A stretch of 64,000 bases of DNA from a bacterium 1XD8-76 (GTDB lineage: Bacteria; Bacillota; Clostridia; Lachnospirales; Lachnospiraceae), in NCBI GenBank assembly GCA_003611955.1, contig RAZE01000012.1, positions 59,716 through 123,715 of the forward strand, given 5' to 3'. Each line of letters opens with the position of its first letter. Within the stretch, counting starts at the first letter, position 1. Position numbers and translations under genes: made by a program. Below are positions 53,580 to 61,616 of the stretch, one piece after another. The notes below the pieces were generated by a model that did not search any database, had not been told where the DNA came from, and saw only the letters and a program-made list of their open reading frames with translations.

Positions 53580-54250
53580 GGATTTTCCTCCAGACGATAT
53601 CCTACCCCTCTCACAGTCTCTATCATATCTCCATATTTTCCCAGTTTCTGACGAAGTGTCCTGATATGCATGTCCAGAGTCCTCGTCTCTCCCACGTAAT
53701 TGTCTCCCCACACCCGGAGAAACAGCTGCTCTCTCGAGCAGGCAGCTCCCGGTTTTTCCAAAAACAGCCGCAGCAGTTCAAACTCCTTTAAAGTCAATTC
53801 CGTCCGCTCCCCGTCCACAGATACAGTCCGCTCCTCCGTATTCAACAGGATACCGCCGGCTCTCAGCAGAGTACCTTTCTTCTCTTTCCCGCATCTGCGC
53901 AGCACTGCCTTCACCCTGGAGACCATCTCCATCATACCGAACGGCTTTACCAGATGATCGTCCGCGCCGATATCCAGACTTCTCACTTTTTCATGTTCCG
54001 CTCCCTTCGCCGTCGCCATAATCACCGGAATGTCCGCTGTCTCTCTCTTCGTTTTCAGCCTCTGCAAAATCTCCATTCCATCCATCTCCGGCAGCATGAT
54101 ATCCAGAAGGATCAGTTCCGGCTTCTCTTTTTCCAGCGCGGCGAAAAAGGATTTGCCGTCCGCAAATCCCTTCGCCTCGAATCCCGTCGTCTTCAGGGAG
54201 TAAAGCTCTATCTCTCGAATACTCTCATCATCTTCCACACACCAGATCAA
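53576..54250 (-). CDS. OmpR/PhoP-type response regulator (TTG start)
   Basis: 224 aa. The start codon is TTG at 54250, 7 nt after GGAGG; there is no ATG or GTG in place. Receiver with WCVEDDESIREI, acceptor Asp in LILLDIMLPEMDG, IMATAKGAEHEK and LVKPFGMMEMVSRVKAV; C-terminal winged helix with LTLKEFELLRLFLEKPG and the recognition part YVGETRTLDMHIRTLRQKLG, ending VRGVGYRLE. Pairs with the PhoR-like kinase. Upstream lie two direct AAGTATAC repeats 24 nt apart (54311, 54335) that could be regulator sites. Confidence 0.92.
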   Translation of the reverse strand: MIWCVEDDESIREIELYSLKTTGFEAKGFADGKSFFAALEKEKPELILLDIMLPEMDGMEILQRLKTKRETADIPVIMATAKGAEHEKVRSLDIGADDHLVKPFGMMEMVSRVKAVLRRCGKEKKGTLLRAGGILLNTEERTVSVDGERTELTLKEFELLRLFLEKPGAACSREQLFLRVWGDNYVGETRTLDMHIRTLRQKLGKYGDMIETVRGVGYRLEENP

Positions 54251-54354
54251 TCCGGTTCCTCCTTCGTAATACTTACTCCTGTTTCTTATATTGTCGGTTT
54301 CTTTTCAAAAAAGTATACCGCAAAATACCAGTCGAAGTATACAATATTTCATTT

Positions 54355-55233
54355 TTATTTTTTCTCCTTCACAGCCACCCAGACCTCGCAGGTATAATTC
54401 GGATCGTCCATCTGATCGGAAGGATACACTTCCAGCTCGATTCCCTGCGCATACTCATATCTGTCGCTCTGTGGGAAAAACTCCGTCACGATCTTCCCAT
54501 ACGTCTCCGCGAAAGCTTCCGGCATCTTCCCCTTACAGGTGAACACCGCGTAGGTGTGGGCAGGGATCTCCACGATCTCCATTCCGTCCCCGACCTCTCT
54601 GCCGTCATACTCTACGCCGATGCCGTAAGGGAATGCATCCCCCTCCGTCTCCTCGGAACAACAGATGCCAAGCAGCCCTTTTAACCTGGGCTCTTTCGGG
54701 ATATAGCTGACCAGTTTGCAGATCGAACCATCCCGCGTACATTCCCTCCAGAATGCACTGATTCCCTCCGCCGGTCCTTCCTCCGCAGGCTTCTCCACCG
54801 TCTTTTGTCTGCATACCACTTTGAATGCATCCAGTTTCTCAATTCTGTAATCCATCGTACTGCCTCCTGTTAAAATAAGTTTGACAGACAGTCTGGAAAA
54901 AGATTTGACATTTCCGCCGCGCCTTGCCTGCGTGGGCGTGATGCCGTGGAAACGGGTAAACGCGCGGGTAAAACTCTCCGGCGTGTCATAGCCGTACCGC
55001 AGGGCGATATCGATCACTCTATCCTCCCCGCCAGCCAGATCGGACGCCGCCAGCGAAAGCCTTCGCATGCGGATGTAATCGCCCAGCGTAAAACCGCACA
55101 GGATACCGAATACTCTCTGAAAATGAAAGACTGACGAACAGGCCTCCCTCGCCGCCCTCTCATAATCGATCTCCTCCGTCAAATGTGCCTCCACATAGTC
55201 GATCGCCCGCTGCAATCCCGCTATCCATTCCAT
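54355..55233 (-). CDS. AraC family regulator with GyrI-like effector domain
   Basis: 292 aa. Two helix-turn-helix motifs at the N-terminus (residues ~8-105: IDYVEAHLTEEIDYERAAREACSSVFHFQRVFGILCG and IDIALRYGYDTPESFTRAFTRFHGITPTQAR), then a GyrI/AraC_E_bind domain of ~155 residues (YRIEKLDAFKVVCRQKTV ... YEYAQGIELEVYPS). Rob/SoxS-like layout; binds a small hydrophobic ligand, often a drug, and activates efflux genes. Target unknown. AGGAGGAGAAGGAT before the ATG. It is 97 nt downstream of alpha-galactosidase and in a separate direction-compatible unit. Confidence 0.9.
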   Translation of the reverse strand: MEWIAGLQRAIDYVEAHLTEEIDYERAAREACSSVFHFQRVFGILCGFTLGDYIRMRRLSLAASDLAGGEDRVIDIALRYGYDTPESFTRAFTRFHGITPTQARRGGNVKSFSRLSVKLILTGGSTMDYRIEKLDAFKVVCRQKTVEKPAEEGPAEGISAFWRECTRDGSICKLVSYIPKEPRLKGLLGICCSEETEGDAFPYGIGVEYDGREVGDGMEIVEIPAHTYAVFTCKGKMPEAFAETYGKIVTEFFPQSDRYEYAQGIELEVYPSDQMDDPNYTCEVWVAVKEKK

Positions 55234-55330
55234 ATCCTTCTCCTCCTGTCCTGTGATTCCCAGTCTAGCAGAAACAAAGGATCGTTTCCTGATATTTTGT
55301 GCTCTGTGGTGTCCGGTTCACGCCCTGCCG

Positions 55331-57526
55331 CTATGCCTGTTCCTCTCTCACAAAATGGTACAGCCTGCTCACAAAATCCCCTTCCAAAACCTCTGTCAAA
55401 AATCCCCCATACATCAGCATCCCGCCGGAGTACACCCGCTCCGTGCCCTCCAGGCGATAGTATGCATTCGCGTCAAATCCCTGCAGATAAAGCTTCCTGC
55501 TTCGCTTATTGGGCTCCGCCAGCACCTGCACATAAGTCAACAGCACTTCCCGCTTATCTTTGGAAACCACCGCCCAGGCGTCGAATTTATGATTCTCTCT
55601 GTAGGAAGCGATCCGGTAATAATCTCCCTCTCTGACAAGATCGTTGTATTTGTGGTACATTTTTGTCTGCTCACAGATCATCACCCTCTGCTCATCCGGA
55701 ATCTTTGTGATATCCAACTCATAGCCGAAGGTTCCCGCCAGCGCCACATGCCCTCTTGTCTCAAAGGGTGTGATACGCCCCACGATATGGTTCGGGCAGT
55801 CGCTGACATGAGCGCCCATCGCTGCAAGGGGATAGATAAGCCCTGTCCCCTCCTGAATCACGAGCCGCTCTATGGCGTCCGTATCGTCCGAGCACCAGAT
55901 CTGGGGACTGTAGTAGAGCATCCCCGGATCAAACCTCCCGCCGCCGCCGGAACAGTTCTCAAGGAGCAGCCCCGGAAACTCTGTCACAAGACGCTCCTGC
56001 AATTCATATAAGCCCAGCACATAGCGGTGAAACAGCTCCTGATGGTGTGCTGCGTCCAGATGAGCGCTGCCCAGATCAGTTAACAGCCTGTTCATATCCC
56101 ACTTCACATAGCGGATATTGGCGCCGCGCAGAATCTTTGCCACCGCCTCGTACACATGATCCACGATCTCTTTTCTGGAGAGGTCCAGCACATACTGATT
56201 CCGGCACATGGTTCCCTCGCGCTTATTGATCTGCAGCGCCCAGTCAGGGTGTGCCCTGTAGAGATCGGAATCCGGGGAGATCATCTCCGGCTCAAACCAG
56301 ATGCCGAATTCCAGCCCGATCTCATTGACCTGATCCACCAGCTTTTTCAGTCCGCCCTTTATCTTCTCCTCATTGACCACCCAGTCTCCCAGAGAATTAT
56401 CATCCACATTTCTCTTTCCAAACCACCCGTCATCCATGACAAGCATCTCGATCCCGCACCGCTTCGCTTCCCGCGCGATCTGAAGCAGCTTTTCGTTGTC
56501 AAAGTCAAAATAGGTCGCCTCCCAGTTGTTGATCAGGATCGGGCGTTTTTTGTGGTTATAGACGCTTCGGATCATATGGTTTCTGTAAAAATCATGGAAA
56601 CTGCGGCTCATCTTTCCGAGCCCTTCCCCGGAGTAGGTCAGGATCACCTCCGGCGCCTGAAAACTCTCTCCGGGGGAGAGCACCCAGCCAAACTGCTCCG
56701 CGTTTATTCCCATCACCATCCGTATACTGTCGAACTGGTTCAGCTCCACCTGCGCCAGAAAGTTCCCGGAATACACGAAATGCATCGCATACACCTTTCC
56801 CCGCTGCTGGTCCGTGCCGGGCGCAACAAGCGCCATAAAGGGATGCTCCTGATGGCTGGACTCTCCCCGTGCGGACGAAACCGACTGCTTCCCACAGCGC
56901 ACCGCGCCTCTCTGAATATGCCGCTCCCTCGCCCAGGCGCCGCATAAATTGATCATCTCAAAGGCTTCATTGTCCATATCGAGACAGGCGCTGTATGCCT
57001 TCTCAAGCGTTAATGTCTCACTGCCCCCATTGACGATGCGGACGCTCCTTGCGATCACATCCTCCCTCTCGAAAACGCAATAGGACAACACCACCTGCAT
57101 CCCCAGGACCGGATCCTCCAGCAGGAGCTCCAGCGTCTGCACTTCCTCTTTCGTCCCAAAGGAAGCCGGGAGCCCTTCCAGCTTTTTCTTTCCGTCATAG
57201 ATCTCATGGGACACATAAAACAGTTCGCTCCCCATCTGTCCCTTTTCATTGCGCACATTCAGGCAGCTCTCCCGGAAGTCCCCGATGCCTCCGGTGGGAT
57301 ATTCCATCGGAAAGCTGTCCAGAAACCCCAGTTTTTCCCGTTTATTCACGGAAGGCGTAAAGGGTATCTCCTCCATCCGCAAAAGATAGTTATCCGTTCT
57401 TCCCGAAAGCCTCTCCCCGTAATAAATATGTCCCACATATCCTTCCGGCGCAATGCCGATCAGGTATGTGCTGTTGGTTGTATGAAACTCAAAAATTTTT
57501 TTCTGTTCCTCAAAATAAATTGCCAT
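55331..57526 (-). CDS. GH36 alpha-galactosidase
   Basis: 731 aa, standard length for family GH36 group I. Releases galactose from raffinose-family sugars and melibiose in the cytosol (no signal peptide). The N-terminal beta-sandwich (~340 residues) precedes the barrel with PILINNWEATYFDFDNEKLLQ and EMLVMDDGWFGKRNVDDNSLGDW; the nucleophile Asp is in YVKWDMNRLL and the acid/base Asp in WCSDDTDAIERL; NCSGGGGRFDPGML lies between. It has its own promoter 80-110 nt upstream; a decayed MalG permease gene lies before it, so its importer has been lost from this place. Confidence 0.95.
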   Translation of the reverse strand: MAIYFEEQKKIFEFHTTNSTYLIGIAPEGYVGHIYYGERLSGRTDNYLLRMEEIPFTPSVNKREKLGFLDSFPMEYPTGGIGDFRESCLNVRNEKGQMGSELFYVSHEIYDGKKKLEGLPASFGTKEEVQTLELLLEDPVLGMQVVLSYCVFEREDVIARSVRIVNGGSETLTLEKAYSACLDMDNEAFEMINLCGAWARERHIQRGAVRCGKQSVSSARGESSHQEHPFMALVAPGTDQQRGKVYAMHFVYSGNFLAQVELNQFDSIRMVMGINAEQFGWVLSPGESFQAPEVILTYSGEGLGKMSRSFHDFYRNHMIRSVYNHKKRPILINNWEATYFDFDNEKLLQIAREAKRCGIEMLVMDDGWFGKRNVDDNSLGDWVVNEEKIKGGLKKLVDQVNEIGLEFGIWFEPEMISPDSDLYRAHPDWALQINKREGTMCRNQYVLDLSRKEIVDHVYEAVAKILRGANIRYVKWDMNRLLTDLGSAHLDAAHHQELFHRYVLGLYELQERLVTEFPGLLLENCSGGGGRFDPGMLYYSPQIWCSDDTDAIERLVIQEGTGLIYPLAAMGAHVSDCPNHIVGRITPFETRGHVALAGTFGYELDITKIPDEQRVMICEQTKMYHKYNDLVREGDYYRIASYRENHKFDAWAVVSKDKREVLLTYVQVLAEPNKRSRKLYLQGFDANAYYRLEGTERVYSGGMLMYGGFLTEVLEGDFVSRLYHFVREEQA

Positions 57527-57571
57527 CTCTCTCCTCCATGCCGCCTGTAAAGTATCAATGTATAGTTATTC

Positions 57572-57592
57572 CTGTCCGGTCATTCCAGACAG
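57572..57592. promoter_or_regulatory. Inverted repeat near the alpha-galactosidase transcription start
   Basis: CTGTCCGG, 5-nt spacer, CCAGACAG (7 of 8 pairs match), about 12 nt downstream of the expected start of transcription. Possible operator or leader hairpin. Confidence 0.35.
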
Positions 57593-57610
57593 CAGCTCTG
57601 TCCGTTTTGC

Positions 57611-57639
57611 ATCATACTGGATTTCCGTCCTTAAGTCAA
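57611..57639 (-). promoter_or_regulatory. Predicted sigma-A promoter of the alpha-galactosidase gene
   Basis: On the minus strand TTGACT, 17-nt spacer, TATGAT: the best promoter match in the window. Leader of about 78 nt. Confidence 0.7.
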
Positions 57640-57663
57640 CCGTTTTTTCACCATATATTTTTC

Positions 57664-57760
57664 TTATTTTACTGCGCTGTCCACCATTCCTTTAATGAAA
57701 TATTTCTGGAGGAACAGGAAGCAGACCACCACCGGCAGGATCGCCAGAAAAGCGGCTGCG
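57664..57760 (-). pseudogene. Remnant of a MalG-type sugar permease (last ~30 codons)
   Basis: The frame ending at the TAA at 57664-57666 reads AAAFLAILPVVVCFLFLQK then YFIKGMVDSAVK, the conserved last helix and tail of MalG/MsmG-type permeases. Everything upstream is lost; the DNA before it joins into the end of the DNA glycosylase region. This is what remains of the raffinose-type ABC importer that normally sits upstream of alpha-galactosidase. The rest of the 57527-57837 gap holds only the promoter and leader of the GH36 gene. Confidence 0.75.
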
Positions 57761-57837
57761 GACGGTCTTTCGTGCAAAATATCCCGGCAGTACCGGATTT
57801 TGTACTGTCGGGATATCAAATATACGCCTTTCCATGT

Positions 57838-58371
57838 TTATCTCACGGTCATTCCTGCGCCGCACGGTCCCGCGGATGCCCGTCCGATCTCCGCGCCCCA
57901 GACCTCCGCCAGCTTCTCCAAAGAGCACGCCGCGTTCGCTGGGCTGGTGGAAGGCAGCGCTGTTATCCTGGCCTGCGTCTTTGGAAAAATATATTTCCGG
58001 TACAGGCTCTCCGCCTTTTTTCCGTTGGCAAATATGCTGCCAATCTGCGTCCGACTGAGCAGAAAACCGATATCTGCTGGCACCACGTTCTTAATACTGC
58101 TGTCGCTGGAGCCTATGATATCACAGCTCTCGATCACATCCCACAGCGCAACGCGATGCTCCAGCAGCATCTTTTTCTTCTCCTCGATCGTCCCCGGCAC
58201 CTGACAGCTAAACACTGCCGCCATCACCCTCCAGAAGCGGTTCTGAGGATGCCCGTAATAAAATCCCTGCTCCCTGGACTTCACCGACGGAAGGCTGCCC
58301 AGGATCAGAATCTTCGATCTCTCGTCGTACACCGGCGCAAAGGTGTGACGGATATGTTCGTATTCTGCCAT
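57838..58371 (-). CDS. DNA-deoxyinosine/uracil glycosylase family protein
   Basis: 177 aa from the ATG at 58371, 1 nt after the stop of the GyrI-like gene (GGAAG upstream within it). Uracil-DNA glycosylase superfamily, deoxyinosine branch: HTFAPVYDERSKILILGSLPSVKSREQGFYYGHPQNRFWRVM at the start (GSLPS loop and Tyr/Asn pocket), ALWDVIESCDIIGSSDSSI, and LPSTSPANA as the DNA-intercalation motif. It removes deaminated purines or uracil from DNA. The last ~14 residues (RASAGPCGAGMTVR) look like added sequence; the gene abuts a decayed permease, so its end may be altered. Confidence 0.85.
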   Translation of the reverse strand: MAEYEHIRHTFAPVYDERSKILILGSLPSVKSREQGFYYGHPQNRFWRVMAAVFSCQVPGTIEEKKKMLLEHRVALWDVIESCDIIGSSDSSIKNVVPADIGFLLSRTQIGSIFANGKKAESLYRKYIFPKTQARITALPSTSPANAACSLEKLAEVWGAEIGRASAGPCGAGMTVR

Positions 58372-58372
58372 A

Positions 58373-59020
58373 TCAGCTTCCACACTCCTCCCGCACCCGG
58401 ACCGGATGTCTGATCACCGTGCGCAGCTTCTCCGGCGCCGTCCTTCGCGGATCGCTCAGATAGATCTCATGGTGCAGACGGGTATCGGAAAAATCCTCCC
58501 TGTACCCCTGTGCGCTCACAAACTCCTTCATCTGCCTGATGGTCTCCGGCTCGCTGTCATAACTTCCGATATGCATGCACTGCCCGCAGAGGCCCTCATG
58601 ACAGGTGAAAAATGCAACCTTTGAAAAATCGCTCTGTTTTTTCTCCGTCGCCTCTCTGACTGCCCAGTCAAACTCCTCCTTTGTCACAAACTCCGGCAGG
58701 CGGATCATGGAAGTCCACTCAAAATCCTCCTTGCGGGCATAGTCGATCTCTCCGCCTCCGCCCTGCTTCCACAATCCCTCCAGGGGCGGCACGACATAGG
58801 GAAAATACCCCTCTATTTTGTGGCTCCCCTTATAGCTCATTTTGATCGTGAAGGCAATGCCATACAGCATCCCCATAGCCGCCTTATACTCCCCCTCCGG
58901 CTCGTTGGGATTTCCCCTGCCGCTCACCGCAATATAATTCATCTGTGGGATCTCGATGATCCCCGGCTTCTTCGGCGGCAGATAAAATTCTTTGTATTCC
59001 TTTTTATAGTCAAATGCCAT
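58373..59020 (-). CDS. GyrI-like small-molecule-binding protein
   Basis: 215 aa, a stand-alone GyrI/AraC_E_bind-type domain: MAFDYKKEYKEFYLPPKKPGIIEIPQMNYIAVSGRGNPNEPEGEY, then the MIRLPEFVTKEEFDWAVREATEKK helix and the Cys-rich CHEGLCGQCMHIGSYDSEPETI segment. Such proteins bind or hydrolyse hydrophobic small molecules. The ATG overlaps the stop of the TfoX-like gene by 11 nt, and its own stop is 1 nt from the DNA glycosylase start, so all three are coupled. Role unknown. Confidence 0.85.
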   Translation of the reverse strand: MAFDYKKEYKEFYLPPKKPGIIEIPQMNYIAVSGRGNPNEPEGEYKAAMGMLYGIAFTIKMSYKGSHKIEGYFPYVVPPLEGLWKQGGGGEIDYARKEDFEWTSMIRLPEFVTKEEFDWAVREATEKKQSDFSKVAFFTCHEGLCGQCMHIGSYDSEPETIRQMKEFVSAQGYREDFSDTRLHHEIYLSDPRRTAPEKLRTVIRHPVRVREECGS

Positions 59021-59357
59021 GTTCTTTCTCCTTCACCTTCTTCGGCTTCTTAGGCTTCGGAGCCGGCAGCTCCGCACCGGTGGCTTTCACCAGCTCCACA
59101 AGAGCCTCCTGATCGTCGATATCTTCCACCAGCAGATAATTCTTCGCCCCCTCGTAGGGCGGCGCCTCCTCCAGTTCCGGACGAAGTTTTCTCCCCGCCT
59201 CGGTTATCTTGATAAACAGCTGGTTATCACAGATGACCGCAAATATTTTGCCGTCCACATACATGCCATACTCCCCAAACATTTTCCGGTATGTGATCTG
59301 TCCCGCTTCCCCCAACTGATCCGCAATGTACTGAACATACTCAGGATTCGATGCCAT
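59010..59357 (-). CDS. TfoX/Sxy N-terminal domain protein
   Basis: 115 aa: MASNPEYVQYIADQLGEAGQITYRKMFGEYGMYVDGKIFAVICDNQLFIKITEAG covers the TfoX N-domain; the C-terminal TfoX half is absent and a Lys/Pro-rich tail (PKPKKPKKVKEKE) ends it. In gamma-proteobacteria TfoX controls competence, but single-domain proteins in Clostridia have no known role. AAGGGGGAACCGAT before the ATG; 31 nt after the GNAT gene. Confidence 0.88.
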   Translation of the reverse strand: MASNPEYVQYIADQLGEAGQITYRKMFGEYGMYVDGKIFAVICDNQLFIKITEAGRKLRPELEEAPPYEGAKNYLLVEDIDDQEALVELVKATGAELPAPKPKKPKKVKEKEHGI

Positions 59358-59387
59358 ATCGGTTCCCCCTTTCTCCTTTTCTATATC

Positions 59388-60143
59388 TTATCCACACAGA
59401 GATTCCGCCAGAGCAAGGAATTTTTTCTCCGACAAAATCTCATTTGTCACAAACTGCCCGCGATAGAACAGAGCAAAATTTGTCCATGCCGCCGGCGCAT
59501 TCTGAGCTTTTTCCCTGCTGTCGATCTTTATCACGGTGAGGTCGATCCCCTGCCCGTCCGCGCACTGTTTGAGCAGCGGTACATATTTCGCCGTAAAAGG
59601 GCAGCCGTTTGTGTAATACAGGACAAATCCCTGCCCCTCGCAACCGGGCGTCTTCGCGCAATCCCTAAACTCCGGCTTTTTTGCTTCCTCCGTAAACGGA
59701 AGATACCACAGCTCAAAAAAGGGCTCCGCCACATCCACAGCCCGAAATCCCTTATGGGCGAGATACTTCGGATCTGCCAGAAACGGTTTCTTCTTAGCCG
59801 CTGCAATCACCGTCAGCCCTACCTTTCCCTTTTCTTTCGCATCAGCGATACACTGTTCCAAAAGCTCGTCCCCGTGCCCGCATCCCTTGCTGGAACCCGC
59901 CACCCAGAAACAGTTGATATGCATGTAGCCCTCCGCCAGAATCGGCACCCAGGCATATTCCGACGGGATATACTCGATAAAGCACTTCCCTCGAACGTCC
60001 CCTTTCAGAAACACAAGCCCCTCACCCAGCCGATCCCTCAGCCATTCCTTTTTGGACATGACCTGCACGTCTCTGTTGTTCGAGATCGCGCAGCATATAT
60101 GCTCCCTGTCCAAATTTTCTTCTGTAATACGGATGTAATTCAT
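59388..60143 (-). CDS. GNAT acetyltransferase with C-terminal YoaP thioredoxin-like domain
   Basis: 251 aa. The first ~150 residues are a GNAT fold (acetyl-CoA loop around GSSKGCGHGDELLEQCI); the last ~90 are the YoaP-type domain, thioredoxin-like: FVLYYTNGCPFTAKYVPLLKQ with a single Cys in place of CXXC, then IDSREKAQNAPAAWTNFALFYRGQFV. Acetyl acceptor unknown. GGGAGGCTGAT before the ATG. First gene of a four-gene run with TfoX-like, GyrI-like and DNA glycosylase genes. Confidence 0.85.
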   Translation of the reverse strand: MNYIRITEENLDREHICCAISNNRDVQVMSKKEWLRDRLGEGLVFLKGDVRGKCFIEYIPSEYAWVPILAEGYMHINCFWVAGSSKGCGHGDELLEQCIADAKEKGKVGLTVIAAAKKKPFLADPKYLAHKGFRAVDVAEPFFELWYLPFTEEAKKPEFRDCAKTPGCEGQGFVLYYTNGCPFTAKYVPLLKQCADGQGIDLTVIKIDSREKAQNAPAAWTNFALFYRGQFVTNEILSEKKFLALAESLCG

Positions 60144-60235
60144 ATCAGCCTCCCTGAAAAATATGGTGTTCTTTTCAAATAGTATAACGCCAAAAACAGG
60201 ACATCATATGTCATGTTTTATTTCATCCACACCAG

Positions 60236-60874
60236 TCAAACACAAATTTCAACAACTTCCTCCGGCGCGGAAAACTCCCCCTCCGATGTCCTCATGACGA
60301 TCTCGCATATATTGTCCGGCGTCTCCTCATACTCCGTGTTATATTTTTTCAGGATCCGGATCACAGACTCCCGGGGAAACTTTCTCAAAAACCTCTGCTC
60401 CTCCTGAATGCACAGAATATATTCGTAGATCCTGTCGATCCCCGTGCAGCCGGACATATCTTTCATCACGGGGTAATCCAGCGTCAGTATCGTATCCTGC
60501 GGTTCAAATTTGCAGTCGTAACGCCGAAAAAATTCCGGCAGTCCCTCCGCAAACGTGTCCTGCAAAAACCGGTTTCCATAGGAGTCAAACTCCGGCAGGA
60601 TCTCGTTGTACAGCGCCAGAGCCTTTTTTGTTTTCTCCTCCACAAGAAATGCCCCTCTTTCATACAGCACTCCCGCCGATATCTCTTTTGAGAAAACTGC
60701 CGCACCTCCCCCTGCCTGCATGACTTCCCTGATACAGTACAGAACAGCCCCCATCAGTTGTTCCGCCTTTTCGTAAGTGATCGATGTGCTCTCATACCCC
60801 GTATATTTCCCTGCAAGTTCTCCCACGATCGACACTAACTCTTCCATCTTTATATCAGTAATTTCCGCTCCCAT
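60236..60874 (-). CDS. DUF6179-like protein of unknown function
   Basis: 212 aa, soluble, mostly helical, no signal peptide. Recognisable blocks: YEKAEQLMGAVLYCIREVM, LYNEILPEFDSYGNRFLQDTFAEGLPEFFRRYDCKFEPQDTILTLDYPV, GIDRIYEYILCIQEEQRFLRKFP. I connect it from memory with the clostridial family DUF6179, which usually stands next to DUF6323 as here. Start at 60874 supported by AGAAGGAGGAAATCGAT. 42 nt downstream of the DUF6323-like gene. Confidence 0.7.
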   Translation of the reverse strand: MGAEITDIKMEELVSIVGELAGKYTGYESTSITYEKAEQLMGAVLYCIREVMQAGGGAAVFSKEISAGVLYERGAFLVEEKTKKALALYNEILPEFDSYGNRFLQDTFAEGLPEFFRRYDCKFEPQDTILTLDYPVMKDMSGCTGIDRIYEYILCIQEEQRFLRKFPRESVIRILKKYNTEYEETPDNICEIVMRTSEGEFSAPEEVVEICV

Positions 60875-60916
60875 ATCGATTTCCTCCTTCTACCATCCAC
60901 CGTACTTCTTTTTATC

Positions 60917-61450
60917 TCAGCCCCAACAAAGCTCCTTCAGCGCTTCAAAATACAGCTCATAATCCCACCTTGTCACCTCATCGAACTTTTCGTACTCTCC
61001 GCGGCCCTCCGATCTCTTGTATCCACTGTACCCCGCCCGGACCGCCTGCGCGAAATTGGAAAGACATGTCCCCTCCAGATAGTCCAGATCCCCGAAACAG
61101 ATCGACTCAAACTGTTCTTTCATAAAATGCAGAAGCTCACTGTCCGAAATCTCATCCAGCATCTCATTCTTATAGAGATAAAATATCTCCTGCAGTCTGA
61201 GGAGCGTCTCCACATAATTGCTCTGATCGATGTAAGCCGAATCGCAGAATTCATGGATGATCCGGGGAATGATCCCCTCTCCGAACTCCACCCTTCTCAT
61301 CTCCCGCAGCACATTCCCCCTCTCCTCCAGGATCAGCTCCGCATCCTGGCTTGTCAAAGCTAAGCCGAACCGTTCTGTTGCCTGATTCGTCTCCATCAAT
61401 CGACTCAAGCCGTTTTGATTTTGCAGTAAAGTCATCCAGTTTTTTCCCAT
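60917..61450 (-). CDS. DUF6323-like protein of unknown function
   Basis: 177 aa starting at the second ATG (61450), 7 nt after GGGGAGG; an ATG two codons earlier touches that site. Conserved-looking blocks: ATERFGLALTSQDAELILEERGNVLREMRRVEFGEGIIPRIIHEFCDSAYI, LQEIFYLYKNEMLDEISDSELLHFMKEQFESICFGDLDYLEGTCLSNFAQAVRAGY. The family is found in Clostridia with DUF6179; function unknown. The two genes form an operon. Confidence 0.72.
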   Translation of the reverse strand: MGKNWMTLLQNQNGLSRLMETNQATERFGLALTSQDAELILEERGNVLREMRRVEFGEGIIPRIIHEFCDSAYIDQSNYVETLLRLQEIFYLYKNEMLDEISDSELLHFMKEQFESICFGDLDYLEGTCLSNFAQAVRAGYSGYKRSEGRGEYEKFDEVTRWDYELYFEALKELCWG

Positions 61451-61550
61451 AGGCATCCCTCCCCTGTTCTCATTGGAAACTACTATAACACTGCGCCAAT
61501 CTCATTACCAGACTTGAAATTTATGCATTTTCATGGTATTATAATAATGG

Positions 61551-61582
61551 CAAAAGGGAACGGTTTTCCGCTCCCTTTTCTC
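61551..61582 (-). terminator. Intrinsic terminator after hisIE
   Basis: Arms AAAAGGGA and TCCCTTTT with an inner GCGG-AAAA-CCGT stem, T-rich after the stem on the minus strand. It begins ~35 nt past the hisIE stop. Confidence 0.8.
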
Positions 61583-61616
61583 GTTTCTGTCAAAATCTTT
61601 CTCCGCGCCGGAAGTC

